From: Vicia villosa
Lineage: Eukaryota; Streptophyta; Magnoliopsida; Fabales; Fabaceae
Assembly: GCF_029867415.1 (NCBI RefSeq)
Contig: NC_081185.1
Coordinates: forward strand, 113,071,466-113,135,465
Length of the DNA stretch: 64,000 bases
Direction: 5' to 3'
Part shown: positions 50,174-60,214 of the stretch, piece by piece
Numbering within the stretch: position 1 is the first letter of the stretch
Layout of the letters: every line of letters begins with the position of its first letter
Program-made: the position numbers and the translations under genes
Notes under the pieces: generated by a model
What the model was told of the DNA's origin: nothing
The model's input: the letters and a program-made list of their open reading frames with translations, nothing else
The model's database searches: none

Positions 50174-52060
50174 CTAACCTGGAATTTCACAAAGCCAATC
50201 ACGTGTACACAACAATGCTTCAACATTATCAGATTTAAGAGCGCTTCGATACTTATCAAGTATACGTCCACCTATACTAAATGCTGATTCTGATGCAACT
50301 GTAGTGATTGGAATGCTCAAAAGGTCACGTGCCAATATAGAAAGTTTGGGATATTTACCCTCATTTGCTTTCCAATATTGCAAAACATCCAAATCAGCAT
50401 ATTGCTCATGATCAATTTTTTTTTCATTCAAATAAGCTTCCAAATCAGACTCATCTCTTGACGGTTCACACAATTTACTTGTGTAACTACCAAAATCTTG
50501 CAAGTCATTTGAGGGAATGTTTGGACTACCTCTAATTGATCTTTGTGAAGATGAAGTGCTTGCTTCATTTGAGGACTTGAGATATTCTTGAAAAAAAACT
50601 TTCAACTTATCAAAGATCAACTTTGCAACTTGTACTCCCTCATCACCTAACAACCTCACATAGCACCACTCAACAAACTGCAACTTATATCTAGGATCCA
50701 AGATGACAGCAAATGATAGAATAACACTATAAGAATTCCAATATTTATCAAACTTTTTCCCCATTCTTCTAGCCATGCAACATAATTGATTTTGTTTTTC
50801 AAACTCACTATGAACAACACATGCAACTTCCTTGATTTTCATATGAATTCGCCACACACCACTAAAATAGAGGTTGGCGGTTGGATAAGAACTACCCGAA
50901 AATAACACTGTGATATCGTAAAATGGCTTCAAAAAATCAGCTATGGTTTTTACCTCATCCCACTCCTCGTTTGATAAGCAACAATCAAAATAGGGATCAA
51001 TATCACTTAGGAGCGTATAGGATTCTCGCTGACCTATAGCAGTCTCAAGCATCAGATAAGTGGAATTCCACCTAGTAGGTAAATCTTGACGAACTTGCTT
51101 AGAAGTCACGTTTGAAAGTTGCTTTAAACAAGATGCAAACTTTATCTTTCGAGCTTCTGAGCCCCTTACATATTTCACACACAACCTAATCTTGTCTAAA
51201 GATTCATCTATCACCTTTAAACCATCGTGAACTATTAAGTTCAAAATGTGTGCTCCACATCTAACATGAAAATATGCTCCCTCGGCTATCAATCCTAATC
51301 CTGATGATAAATGTTTTTTCAATATATTCACCATAGCATCATTGTTAGATGCATTATCTAAAGTAATCGTGAATACTTTTTTCTCTATACCCCACTCCTT
51401 TAACAAACTTATTAACTTTTCAGCCAAATTAAAACCGCTATGAGGTGGTGGACAATGAATGAAGGATAAAACTTTTTTCTCTAATTCCCAATTCCTATTA
51501 ACAAAATGTGCAGTCAGAACCATATATTCATCAGTATTTATTGCAGACCATAGATCAGATGTTAAACAAATCTTTCCCGGAATTGCTTGCAAATAGGATT
51601 TTAAGTTTTCTTTTTCTTTTCTAAACACCTTAAGAACATCAGACTTTGCAGTATTTCTAGTCATGGACTTAACATCAGGGTGCAAAAAACTAAGTAACTT
51701 AACTATCCCTTCATGTTCAACAAAACTAAAAGGATAATTGTGTCTAACAATTACCTCAGAAATTCTTTCCCTATACATTTCTTGATTCAGTGGCGGATAA
51801 GATGATCCATTTCCTCTTCCAACACAAATCGCCGCATGTTTTTTCAAATTCGAAGTGCCACCACCATCTCTAGCCATGTAAATTTTATTACAATTTTTGC
51901 ATTTGGCCTTTGGGAGTCCTTCATCATCAACAAACTTTTCAAAACATTCCCAAGCCGTAGAAGTTTTTGCTCTTTTCGAACTAGGGACTGAACTGTCAAC
52001 TGAGTCCTCAATTTGAATTACGGGTTCATCGCCTTCGGTAGACATATTTCCTGCTTGCAA
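50174..52060 (-). CDS. hAT transposase, BED zinc finger (RICESLEEPER-like), intact ORF
   Basis: 628 codons from ATG at 52060, within the usual 600-700. A BED finger (C54-x2-C57-x17-H75-x3-C79) is followed by the RNase H-like fold with candidate catalytic Asp at D169 (CLTSDLW) and D235 (TLDNASNND), the CxxH motif of CGAHILNLIVHDG (C268, H271), DLPTRWNSTYLML, and the C-terminal hAT dimerisation block (YWKANEGKYPKLSILARDLL, then SIPITTVASESAFSIGGRIL). No stop or frameshift. Some proteins of this kind are domesticated and have host roles, but here it lies near a hAT terminus inside inserted DNA, so an active or recently active transposase is more likely. Confidence 0.93.
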   Translation of the reverse strand: MQAGNMSTEGDEPVIQIEDSVDSSVPSSKRAKTSTAWECFEKFVDDEGLPKAKCKNCNKIYMARDGGGTSNLKKHAAICVGRGNGSSYPPLNQEMYRERISEVIVRHNYPFSFVEHEGIVKLLSFLHPDVKSMTRNTAKSDVLKVFRKEKENLKSYLQAIPGKICLTSDLWSAINTDEYMVLTAHFVNRNWELEKKVLSFIHCPPPHSGFNLAEKLISLLKEWGIEKKVFTITLDNASNNDAMVNILKKHLSSGLGLIAEGAYFHVRCGAHILNLIVHDGLKVIDESLDKIRLCVKYVRGSEARKIKFASCLKQLSNVTSKQVRQDLPTRWNSTYLMLETAIGQRESYTLLSDIDPYFDCCLSNEEWDEVKTIADFLKPFYDITVLFSGSSYPTANLYFSGVWRIHMKIKEVACVVHSEFEKQNQLCCMARRMGKKFDKYWNSYSVILSFAVILDPRYKLQFVEWCYVRLLGDEGVQVAKLIFDKLKVFFQEYLKSSNEASTSSSQRSIRGSPNIPSNDLQDFGSYTSKLCEPSRDESDLEAYLNEKKIDHEQYADLDVLQYWKANEGKYPKLSILARDLLSIPITTVASESAFSIGGRILDKYRSALKSDNVEALLCTRDWLCEIPG

Positions 52061-52375
52061 GAAAATAACATGGTAAAGGGCCTATATTTATGCTCATTAA
52101 GTAAAGCCTATATTTAAACAGTATATTCTCCTATCGTAAATTATAACTTTGAAATATATGAAAATATTTTTTCTATACATGTTAATTGATGTTTGGAAAA
52201 CAACTTCAGTTGTAGTCATCAAGGGAAGGTCTCGATTTGTCTCAATTATTTTAGAATCCATGTATATACATACCCACGTGCTATCTTTAATTTCTATGTT
52301 TTGATTTACATTTATGTCTCTCTGGTCCATTTGTCCATAGCCTGCTGTTTTTATGGTCAAAGGGCCACAACTATT

Positions 52376-52435
52376 GAAATTTATAACAGGACCACCATAA
52401 TTCTACACTAATTATTCAATTTAGGAACGTGTAGT
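52376..52435. repeat. Direct repeat flanking the Rieske fragment, left copy
   Basis: GAAATTTATAACAGGACCAC ... AATTCTA ... TTTAGGAACGTGTAG matches 53823-53911, which has about 30 extra bases in the middle. The two copies bracket the PTC52-like fragment. Confidence 0.8.
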
Positions 52436-53448
52436 TTTTTTCTTGTAATAATATCTTTATATTGAGGATCAGTATTTGGCCAAAACCACAAGATATCATT
52501 CTGCACAATGCTTGGGTACGCAGCAACACACGCTTTTTTGGATGTATGAATCTGCAATTTTGTTTATGCAAATGAAAATGAGGATGGCAAGATAACAAAA
52601 ACAAACAATGGAAGAATAAATTTCCTGCAAAACATCTATATTCCATAGTTCTGGTTGATTGCAAAACTCTAAACCACTTTTGTTCAATGTTCTTGATAGT
52701 AGTAGTCAAGTTTGTTCAACTTACTTTTTCAGATATGCATCCAAACATAAATCATTTTATTCAACTCACTTTAACTAAAATCAACTTCACAAAATCAATA
52801 TTAGTCGCTCAAAATCAATCACACTCATTTCGTCTAAAAATCACTTTAAACTCAAAATCAATTAAATTGGAACCAAACATGCACTACTAATCATAATGAT
52901 GATGAAGGAGATAGAGTAACAGTTACCGGAGGTCCATCAGAAGGTGCCTGAGGAATGAACTTACAATCACCTGATCCATTAAAACACCAACCATGATACA
53001 CACACTGCAACCTACCCCATTGATCAATCCTCCCTTCAGACAAAGGTGCCAATCTATGAGGACAAGCATCATCAAACACTTGCCATGCATCTTCATTCCT
53101 ATCCCACCATATAACCACGTCAATCCCCATAACCTTCTTCCCATGAGGTGCCCTTTTGTCAAGATCACAAATTGGCATCAAAGGGTACCACTGTGAGTAC
53201 CAATCGAATTTCTCCGAACCTGTTTCATCTTCTAGCTCATCATCCACTGGAAGGTTAGTGCTAGTATCGGTTAATGGAGAAGGTGATAAGGCAGTGAAAA
53301 GCTTGAATTTTGAAGTGTTTCTAGTAAACAATGGAAGTGTTGAATGGGATTGTGAGTTGAGGAAGATGGATTTTTTGAATGGGGTTGGAGTTTCTAGAGG
53401 TGTTGGGATGTGAAGTGAAGTGACAGAGAAAGCTAACATAGCTTCCAT
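52436..53448 (-). pseudogene. PTC52-like chloroplast Rieske oxygenase, truncated
   Basis: Exon 1 (53448-52926) encodes a Ser/Thr-rich, transit-peptide-like N-terminus (about residues 1-60), [20 protein letters not shown] and a Rieske [2Fe-2S] site with C129-P-H131 and C149-x2-H152 ([25 protein letters not shown]). After a GTAACT donor and a TTGCAG acceptor, exon 2 (from about 52549) continues in phase: GPP joined to IHTSKKACV, then NDILWFWPNTDPQYKDII. Similarity stops at about 52436, in the direct repeat. Native family members run to about 530 residues, so roughly 60 percent, including the mononuclear iron domain, is missing. All four Fe-S ligands are present. Confidence 0.9.
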
Positions 53449-53822
53449 TGTTGTGTTGTGCGAAGATTAAGGAAGAAAGTGGTAACACATGAATGCTACT
53501 ATATGATTTGGTTTAAGAGATGATGAAACTAGAGGCTCACGTTTAGTGTGGTCGTTTTTACTATGAAATGAAACACGAGGCTCAGTTTCATCAACACAAT
53601 TGTCGAGGAAAAATCCATGTTTTGATATTTTAATAGATTCATTATTAATTTTGCATCTGTTGGATCGATTATTAATTAATATTACTTACTTTATATACTT
53701 TAAATTAGACTTTTTTGTGTGTATAAATTTATTATTTTTTATGTGAAAATTATTTTTAAATAAATTGATTTTAGATAAAGGAGAATTATAATGTAAAGAA
53801 TTACATTTAAATTTAAAAATCA

Positions 53823-53911
53823 GAAATTTATAACCGGACCACCATAATTCTAAACTTTAATCTCCGCAATAAGAAAATTAGCAACAAAGATTTAGGAACG
53901 TGTAGTGAGAG
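53823..53911. repeat. Direct repeat flanking the Rieske fragment, right copy
   Basis: GAAATTTATAACCGGACCAC ... TTTAGGAACGTGTAG. It includes a middle part (ACTTTAATCTCCGCAATAAG onward) missing from the left copy. Confidence 0.8.
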
Positions 53912-54134
53912 ATAGAACAATTTAAAGTAATCTGCACAACAGCAGATGACAGATTTATCAATACCGTTTATCTTAATATCGAGATTGTCTATTAAAAATG
54001 ACATTAGTATAATGTTTATTTGTAAGTCTTGAAAGAAAAATGCTGAATTAGAGACGCGATATCAGGACCTAGAGAATATTAAAAGATTACTTCAAGTTGT
54101 TGCATTTCATGCCATAAAATTAAGTCATATTGAG
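53912..54134. other. End of inserted DNA in the F-box intron
   Basis: A plus-strand stretch reads KKNAELETRYQDLENIKRLL (54030-54110), coiled-coil-like but short and unplaced. F-box intron homology resumes at about 54135 (AGCCCACATGACAAAGCTCG). Confidence 0.3.
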
Positions 54135-54454
54135 CTAAGCCCACATGACAAAGCTCGTCATCTCTGTTACTACTTGTAATAAACAAAGAGGTGCATCTAC
54201 TGACTAAAAATAATATAAGATCTACTCTTTTTCTTGTATCTATTTTTTCTAAAGTCAGAGACTTCAGGTGTCACTTCAAATATTTATATCTGTTAATATC
54301 ATTTGTTGATAGCTATAAGATATTCATTCAAAAAAATACAATCAACCTAAACAATCATAAAAAGACCATTCACACAATCTATAATTGCAAAAACAACAAA
54401 TACAACTTAACGTTAATACCAACATTTAAACCATGAAATTAAAGGGGAACTTAC

Positions 54455-55729
54455 ATTCCAAAACACTGAAACTAAGCTTTCAAAATAGCTACCGCCCGAG
54501 CATGAGACAGAATCAACAGTTTGATCATCAGTAACCGCTTTTCTTGCAATAATTTTTGTTCGCTCTACTTCATCATTCCTCCAATTAAAGAGGATTTCTT
54601 GATATTCTGGAAAACTTTTAAGTACAAGTGTATCACCATCCTTAGAAAGAAACAACGGAACCAATTTAAAATAATACTTTATATCTTCGTTACTATAGTC
54701 ATATTCAATTTGAAGATTGAGATAACCAATTTTAAGAAATTGAGTCCAGGAATCTTGAACCCCAAATTTCTTCATCTGCCATATAATAAAGTAGGTTTCT
54801 TTATAACAATAAGAAAAAGAAAGACAGTCTCCCAACACACCAATAACTGGAGCCACATATGGAACTTCATCAAAATCGGGAGGCAATAAGTATTGATTGT
54901 ATGTCTCGGTCCTCAAATGAAGCGAAACAACAACAAATTGTTCAACACTAATATCCTTAATATTGTCACAATCATCATACAAAAAATTATTTTGATAAGC
55001 CATCCAGTTAATAGTGCTTTTGAAATACACACCAACTTCACCACAAGCTTCATAAGATGAGTCCAAATACAAAGGATCAGCCGGGAAACTTTCTATATCT
55101 CTCCAAACATCATCACCCAAACTTAGAATTCTGGCATCGCTTCTCAGTTCACGTTTGTTGTAACGTGAGGCCACTAACTTATAAGTGGATGTAGAATTAT
55201 CACAACCAAAATTGAATCTGTAATAGCCATCATCAGCAGAGGATGTGCAGTCGGGACGATTGTAAAATAAGCGTAAGAATCCAAATTTTGGAGATATTAT
55301 CCTGGTGGCTGGGTTCCATAATCGGAACCAGTAATCATAATAGTCCGTTGTGACAGTTTCACCACTCAAACAGATCAATCCATTGCAGGAACCAACTATA
55401 TCGGAGCATTCTTTGTCTTGCAACAAGTAGTAAGAGTCGACAGAAAGTGCGGACGAAGGATTCTCGAGTAAGCTGCTTATAGAGTAGGGAATTACACCAT
55501 GCTCGACATCTCTTTCATAATACTTCCTATGATTGGTGATGAGTAAGACGTGAGGATTTTGCTTTGCTGATTTCTTGAGATGCAAATTCACAAAAGTGGG
55601 ATCGAAAATGATAGTGTTCCAAAACTTACAAACACATCTCAATCGCATAATAGATTTCACATCGTGAAAGGATAATACCTCGGCGATGAGATCGTCGGTT
55701 AAGAACGGTGGCGGCGGTGATGGAAACAT
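54455..55729 (-). CDS. F-box/F-box-associated protein (copy 3), intact exon 1
   Basis: 425 codons from the ATG at 55729 (MFPSPPPPFLTDDLIAEVLS); an upstream in-frame ATG at 55795 adds 22 residues not shared by the paralogues, so the inner one is chosen. F-box about residues 9-50 (DVKSIMRLRCVCKFW), then IVGSCNGLICLSG (111-123), FRLWNPATRIISPKFG (135-150) and the C-terminal FBA-type half ending ESLVSVFWN. The GTAAGT donor at 54454 leads to a last exon at 47496 that adds Asn and a stop. Known role of the family: substrate-recognition subunit of SCF E3 ligases. It is the only unbroken F-box copy, but its intron has grown to about 7 kb through insertions, which could affect splicing or expression. 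Confidence 0.9.
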
Positions 55730-55795
55730 GACTCTATATTCTATAAGGATTAAGGATTCTCGAATCATATGCTTATAAGAAAAAATAAGAGACAT

Positions 55796-57148
55796 AATAC
55801 ACCACGAATCACATGTATCCCACCAAATTATAAAAATATTTTAAAATAATTTTATTAATATAAATAGATATTTTTTTATTTGACGATAATATTATAAGGA
55901 TTTCTAAAAAAAAATTTATAAGAGAAAAAGATATAAAGATACTTTACAACAAGACACTACCTCTAAACTCTTTTTATAGATTGTATCCTATTTTATTTTA
56001 CTTACTTTTTTTTATAAAATTTAAAATCAAATATTTTGAAGAAGTTAAAATAATATATTACATCCAAAAAGAGTCCATCAAACATGTACTTGAGAAACTA
56101 CACCAATCTTGTCCAAAACATGCTAACACACCAAAAACCAGAAAACAAAGCACAGTACAAATCTGTAAGGTCCAGTTTGTTTTAGTTTTCTATTTTTTAA
56201 AACAAATTTATAGTGTTATGTAATTTTGTAAAAAAAAAATTTATAAAATTTTTTTTATAAAAATTTTGTTTGAATGATTATTCTTAAAATGTGATTTTAA
56301 GTATTTTATTTATTTATAAAAAAAATGAATATCAAAATTTCAAAAAATCATTTAATTTTGAAGCTATTTCAAATAGATTTTTATAATAAAATGTTTTTGA
56401 AATACAACTTTTTCAAAAAATTACGATTTTAACTAAGTTTTAGTCTTCAATAATGTATATTTATGTTATAGAATGTCAAAATTAATGTTTCATTTTTGAA
56501 AAAACGAATATAAAAAAACTTAATATTTTGAAAATTTAATTTCAAAAATACAAAAAAAAAATCCATATTTTTAAAACTGAAACAAACATGCCCATAATTT
56601 ATCGGATTACTCCTCACAATTGGTACTCTTCCCTGAAATCCACAAAATGACCTTTGAACCAACAATAAGATTGAAGTTTTATCTTTTCACAAATTGCTGA
56701 CACGACAAACTCAAAATTTGAAAAATCCTCTGATTCTACGCCTTCTAAATAACCCACATTGCAGTTATCCAAACATGAAAAAATATTTGCATGGATACGA
56801 ACTTAAATCCATACTTTTAGAAACAACCAATAAAGAGTGAGAAAATTAAAATTTATTAAAAATTTAATTTTATTTTAAATTGCTATCATGGAGGTGGTTG
56901 GTTTAATGGAAGAGATAGACAATTTTATTTCAATTTTTTAATTAATAAAAAATTTGTGATTGATTGGGTGTAAATTCAAGTGTTCTGGTTATACTCATAT
57001 AAGTATTTTTCTCAAAAATATATGAAAAACGACTTTTCTTTAACCCCTCCAAAAACTACAAATTGATTATGATGGTCCTTGCACCGACCTTTGACCGTGT
57101 GAAGCCAACATAAATTCTAACCACCCATTCTTAAAAAAAACTCTAGTT
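55796..57148. other. Upstream and intergenic, AT-rich, no gene seen
   Basis: Presumed promoter side of the intact F-box gene. Mostly T- and A-runs; no element ends or frames with family similarity. Confidence 0.4.
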
Positions 57149-57156
57149 AAAACAGC

Positions 57157-57832
57157 TAGGGGTGTTCATGGGTGTGGGTCGACCCATTCATTTACGGGTA
57201 TATCCAACCCAACCCGCAACAACCCATATAGTTTTGGTTCGGGTATCGGGTTTGAGCTTTGCAACCCGTAGACCCGTTGACCCAACCCATTGATGTTACA
57301 TTACTAATTTTTTTTTATTATTTTAAATAGAAATATAAATTATTATCACAGTTTAACCATAATTTTTTCAAAAAACCTTTATTCTCCGCCAATAATACTA
57401 CTAAATCAATAAATTTACGTAATTCTAAGACTAAATGTTGTTTCTTATTTTCTTTTGTATCATTTCCAACTTACGTATTTTATAAAAATAATGTGACTTG
57501 TGGAATTTTATACTATTATGTAGTGTTATGTCATGTCTATGAATATAATTAGATATTATATGATGTGCTTCATCATTTTGTGCGTTAGAAATGAGTATAA
57601 ATGTATTGAATTGTGTTACAATATTTTTAAATTGAAAAAAATTATTATTTTTTAAATTTGAAACACAACCCACGAACCCAACCCAACCCAATTCATAAAT
57701 GAATGGGTCGGTTTGGGTTGGTTTTGATAATGAAATTGTGGGTTGGACGACAAACCCAACCCATTGAAATTTGAATGGATTGGGTAACGGGTTAGGCCAA
57801 ACCCAGTCCAACCCAACCCACGTACACCCCTA
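57157..57832. mobile_element. Non-autonomous hAT element, 676 bp
   Basis: Ends TAGGGGTG / ACACCCCTA with a perfect 8-bp duplication AAAACAGC (57149-57156 and 57833-57840). Subterminal AACCCAACCC words appear in opposite orientation at the two ends. No coding sequence. Confidence 0.92.
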
Positions 57833-58042
57833 AAAACAGCTCATATAAGGACATCAAATTTTAAAAGGTAAATGTTTATTTGCCAAAAAATACGATTAAG
57901 AAAAAGTTATATAAATATAGATTTCTATATTTTACTAATAATCTAATTAAAATATTTAAGCATTGTATTATAAAAAATAATTTATCAAAAAATAAACGAA
58001 AATTACTTAGAAAAATATTTATTAACTTGCATTAAAAATTAA

Positions 58043-58471
58043 GGCTAAATTATAGTTTTGGTTCCCTTATTTTGGTCAACTCATGAAATCAGTCCCCTGT
58101 ATCTATTTTACATTCAAAAAAACATTGTTGTGTACTTTATATACGTATCATACTTTTATTGACTTGGAATAAGAACTATTAATTATTGACGACGCTTTCT
58201 TCCTTTAATCTTCTTCTCTAATTGTCGTTTTTTTCTCCGAACTTGTTCGTTCATCTCTTTCATTTTTAAAAAAATGCTCGTTCATCTCTTTCATTTTTCA
58301 AAAAATGCTCTCTACGTTCTCTCTCGTTCATAAAGTATATCACGAATACAAAAAACTGAAAAATTAACATTTTTGGACGAAAAATGAACATGAGAGAGTA
58401 AAACTGTTTAAAAAATAAATAGGAGGACTAATTTCGTGATCTAGCCAAAATAGGAGGATCTGTAATTTAGC
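58043..58471. mobile_element. MITE, GGCTAAATTA family, 429 bp
   Basis: Inverted ends GGCTAAATTATAGTTTTGGT and the diverged complement ending AATTTAGC, with TTAA-like flanks. Same end type as 48016-48141 but with a longer centre. Confidence 0.7.
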
Positions 58472-58529
58472 TTAAATATGTAAAGCCCCTTGTAATTTCT
58501 TGCAACTACTTTATAGATGTATTCCGTTT

Positions 58530-58750
58530 CTTATCCTCTAAGCATCAAGTTTGCAACTAAAAATCATATTGCTAACCTGGTGACTCCTTCGTTTTAATAT
58601 ATTAAATTGGCTGCATCCTCAAAATTAAAGAAAATTACATCATAAATTCTTGTAGGTTTGAGTAATTAGGTGATGTTATTTCTTGTAGGTTTGAGTAGTT
58701 AGGTGATGTTATTTCTTGTAGGTTTGATTAGTTAGGTGATGTTATTTCCA
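58530..58750 (-). repeat. F-box unit far-downstream block with 33-bp tandem repeat
   Basis: 58535-58640 matches 29935-30060 (CTAAGCATCAAGTTT, CAACTAAAAATCATATTG, CTAACCTGGTG). It is followed by three copies of a 33-bp unit (TTCTTGTAGGTTTGAGTAGT) starting at 58647, 58680 and 58713. Confidence 0.75.
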
Positions 58751-58779
58751 TAATTTCTTGAAAAACTGATAGTAACCAC

Positions 58780-59290
58780 TGCCGGATTTAACAAACAAAT
58801 TTGATTTCTATAAAGGTTGGAGTTTTAAGCCGTTTTTTCTATCCAAATAACAGAGAATTCCTGCATTTTTTCTTTGTTGATATGGATTGTAATGGGAGGC
58901 CACCACCTTGTAAGTGTCTATTGAATTGTTCAAATCGAACATTAATGTGAAAGTGCCATTGAGAGCTGCGAAAATCACAAAAATACCCGATTTTGGACTT
59001 CTACTTGTGGCTAGGATCTATAAACAAAGCCAACAAACAGATCAATCTATTCACTAGTGAAAGACTAACCCAACAAAGAGATCAATCTATTCCAAATACC
59101 AACTATATGGGAGCCTTTTTGTCGTTCATAAAATAGTAAGGATTGATGGAAATGGTGAACGTCGGGTCCTCATGTAGTTCAAGCACAAAATCATACAAAA
59201 ATACTCCAAAAACATCTCATACTATTTGATGTCAGACTTAATACACAAGTTACTCCCATGTTCCCAATTGCTAATGTTTCAATGTCTTGC
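58780..59290 (-). pseudogene. F-box-associated gene relic, highly decayed
   Basis: Minus-strand frames give DPTFTISINPYYF, then SPKSGIFVIF and NSIDTYKVVASHYNPYQQRK, recognisable against SPKFGFLRLF and DNSTDTYKVVASRYNTRERS of the copy at 60-61 kb. Frameshifts, a small internal duplication (CAACAAA-x-AGATCAATCTATTC twice at about 59030 and 59073) and missing ends show long decay. An unidentified 59270-59460 segment follows. Confidence 0.65.
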
Positions 59291-59459
59291 CGACTGCACT
59301 TTACGATGCTTTACTCAGACCCTTCCTGCAGGTGAAGATTCAGTTTCTACTTATTTTCTACCTACTATTTATAATTAAAGATCCGCTCTCACACGCCTAC
59401 GTGTATTATCGGGCTTTCTTTGAGACATTGTCATCTGACTCTTGGGTGACGATGTCCCC

Positions 59460-60214
59460 CAAACTACTTAGAATTCCTTCTACAACAGATAATTGCAATG
59501 CAGTAATTATGATATGCCTCTGCCTTTAAAAGAAGATTTTGAATATGCAATCCAAAGATGAAAAGCCAACATATAAGTAATTAACATAGTTTTATTTGAA
59601 AAAGAGAGGTTTATAACAAAGTACAATACATAAAAAAATCATGTCCCTAAGTATCTGGACAATTTCCATTCTAAAATCCTAACTAATTCAAACAATGTTC
59701 CTCTAAATGCTTCCTCTTCCGACACAGTCTTAGCTGCCATTCCTCTGAGCTCTTAATTCCCACTCTATATTAGCTCTTGGTGGTCATCCTAATTCTGCAA
59801 TCGCACGCATGTAAATATCAATGTATATGTTAATAACAAATGGATGTAAAAGAAGGAATACACATTGAAAGTACTCTCAGTGTTTTTATTAAATCAAAGA
59901 ATATAATTTCACTCATAGTTCCATCTACAAAATTATAAAATTGAAAGACAAATATTAAGGAAAAACCATTCTGTAATTCTGACTTCCAGTTGCAATGCAT
60001 TCCATAAAATTATTCCTATTCAGAGAATTCAATATGACAATGTAAATCGGATCTGTTACTGCTTATGATAATGCTGTTTTGAAATCATCTTGAAAATAAA
60101 ATCAATCTAACCAATCATAAAACAGATTATTCAAACACAACTGATAATTATGAAAACAATATCTACAAATTAACATATATTCTAACATCTAAACAATTAA
60201 AGAGGAACTTACTT
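59460..60214 (-). repeat. F-box unit 3' UTR exon and intron, copy 4
   Basis: Matches the 47.25-47.5 and 30.8-31.0 kb blocks (TAGAATTCCTTCTACAACAG at 59470, CTGGACAATTTCCATTCTAA at 59651). A TTGCAG acceptor places the last-exon start at 59794. Confidence 0.7.

Noticed and set aside
52891..53448. Complete small Rieske protein of 185 residues
   Set aside because: The end after GPP is read-through into an intron; the in-phase second exon and its abrupt end show a truncated PTC52-like gene.
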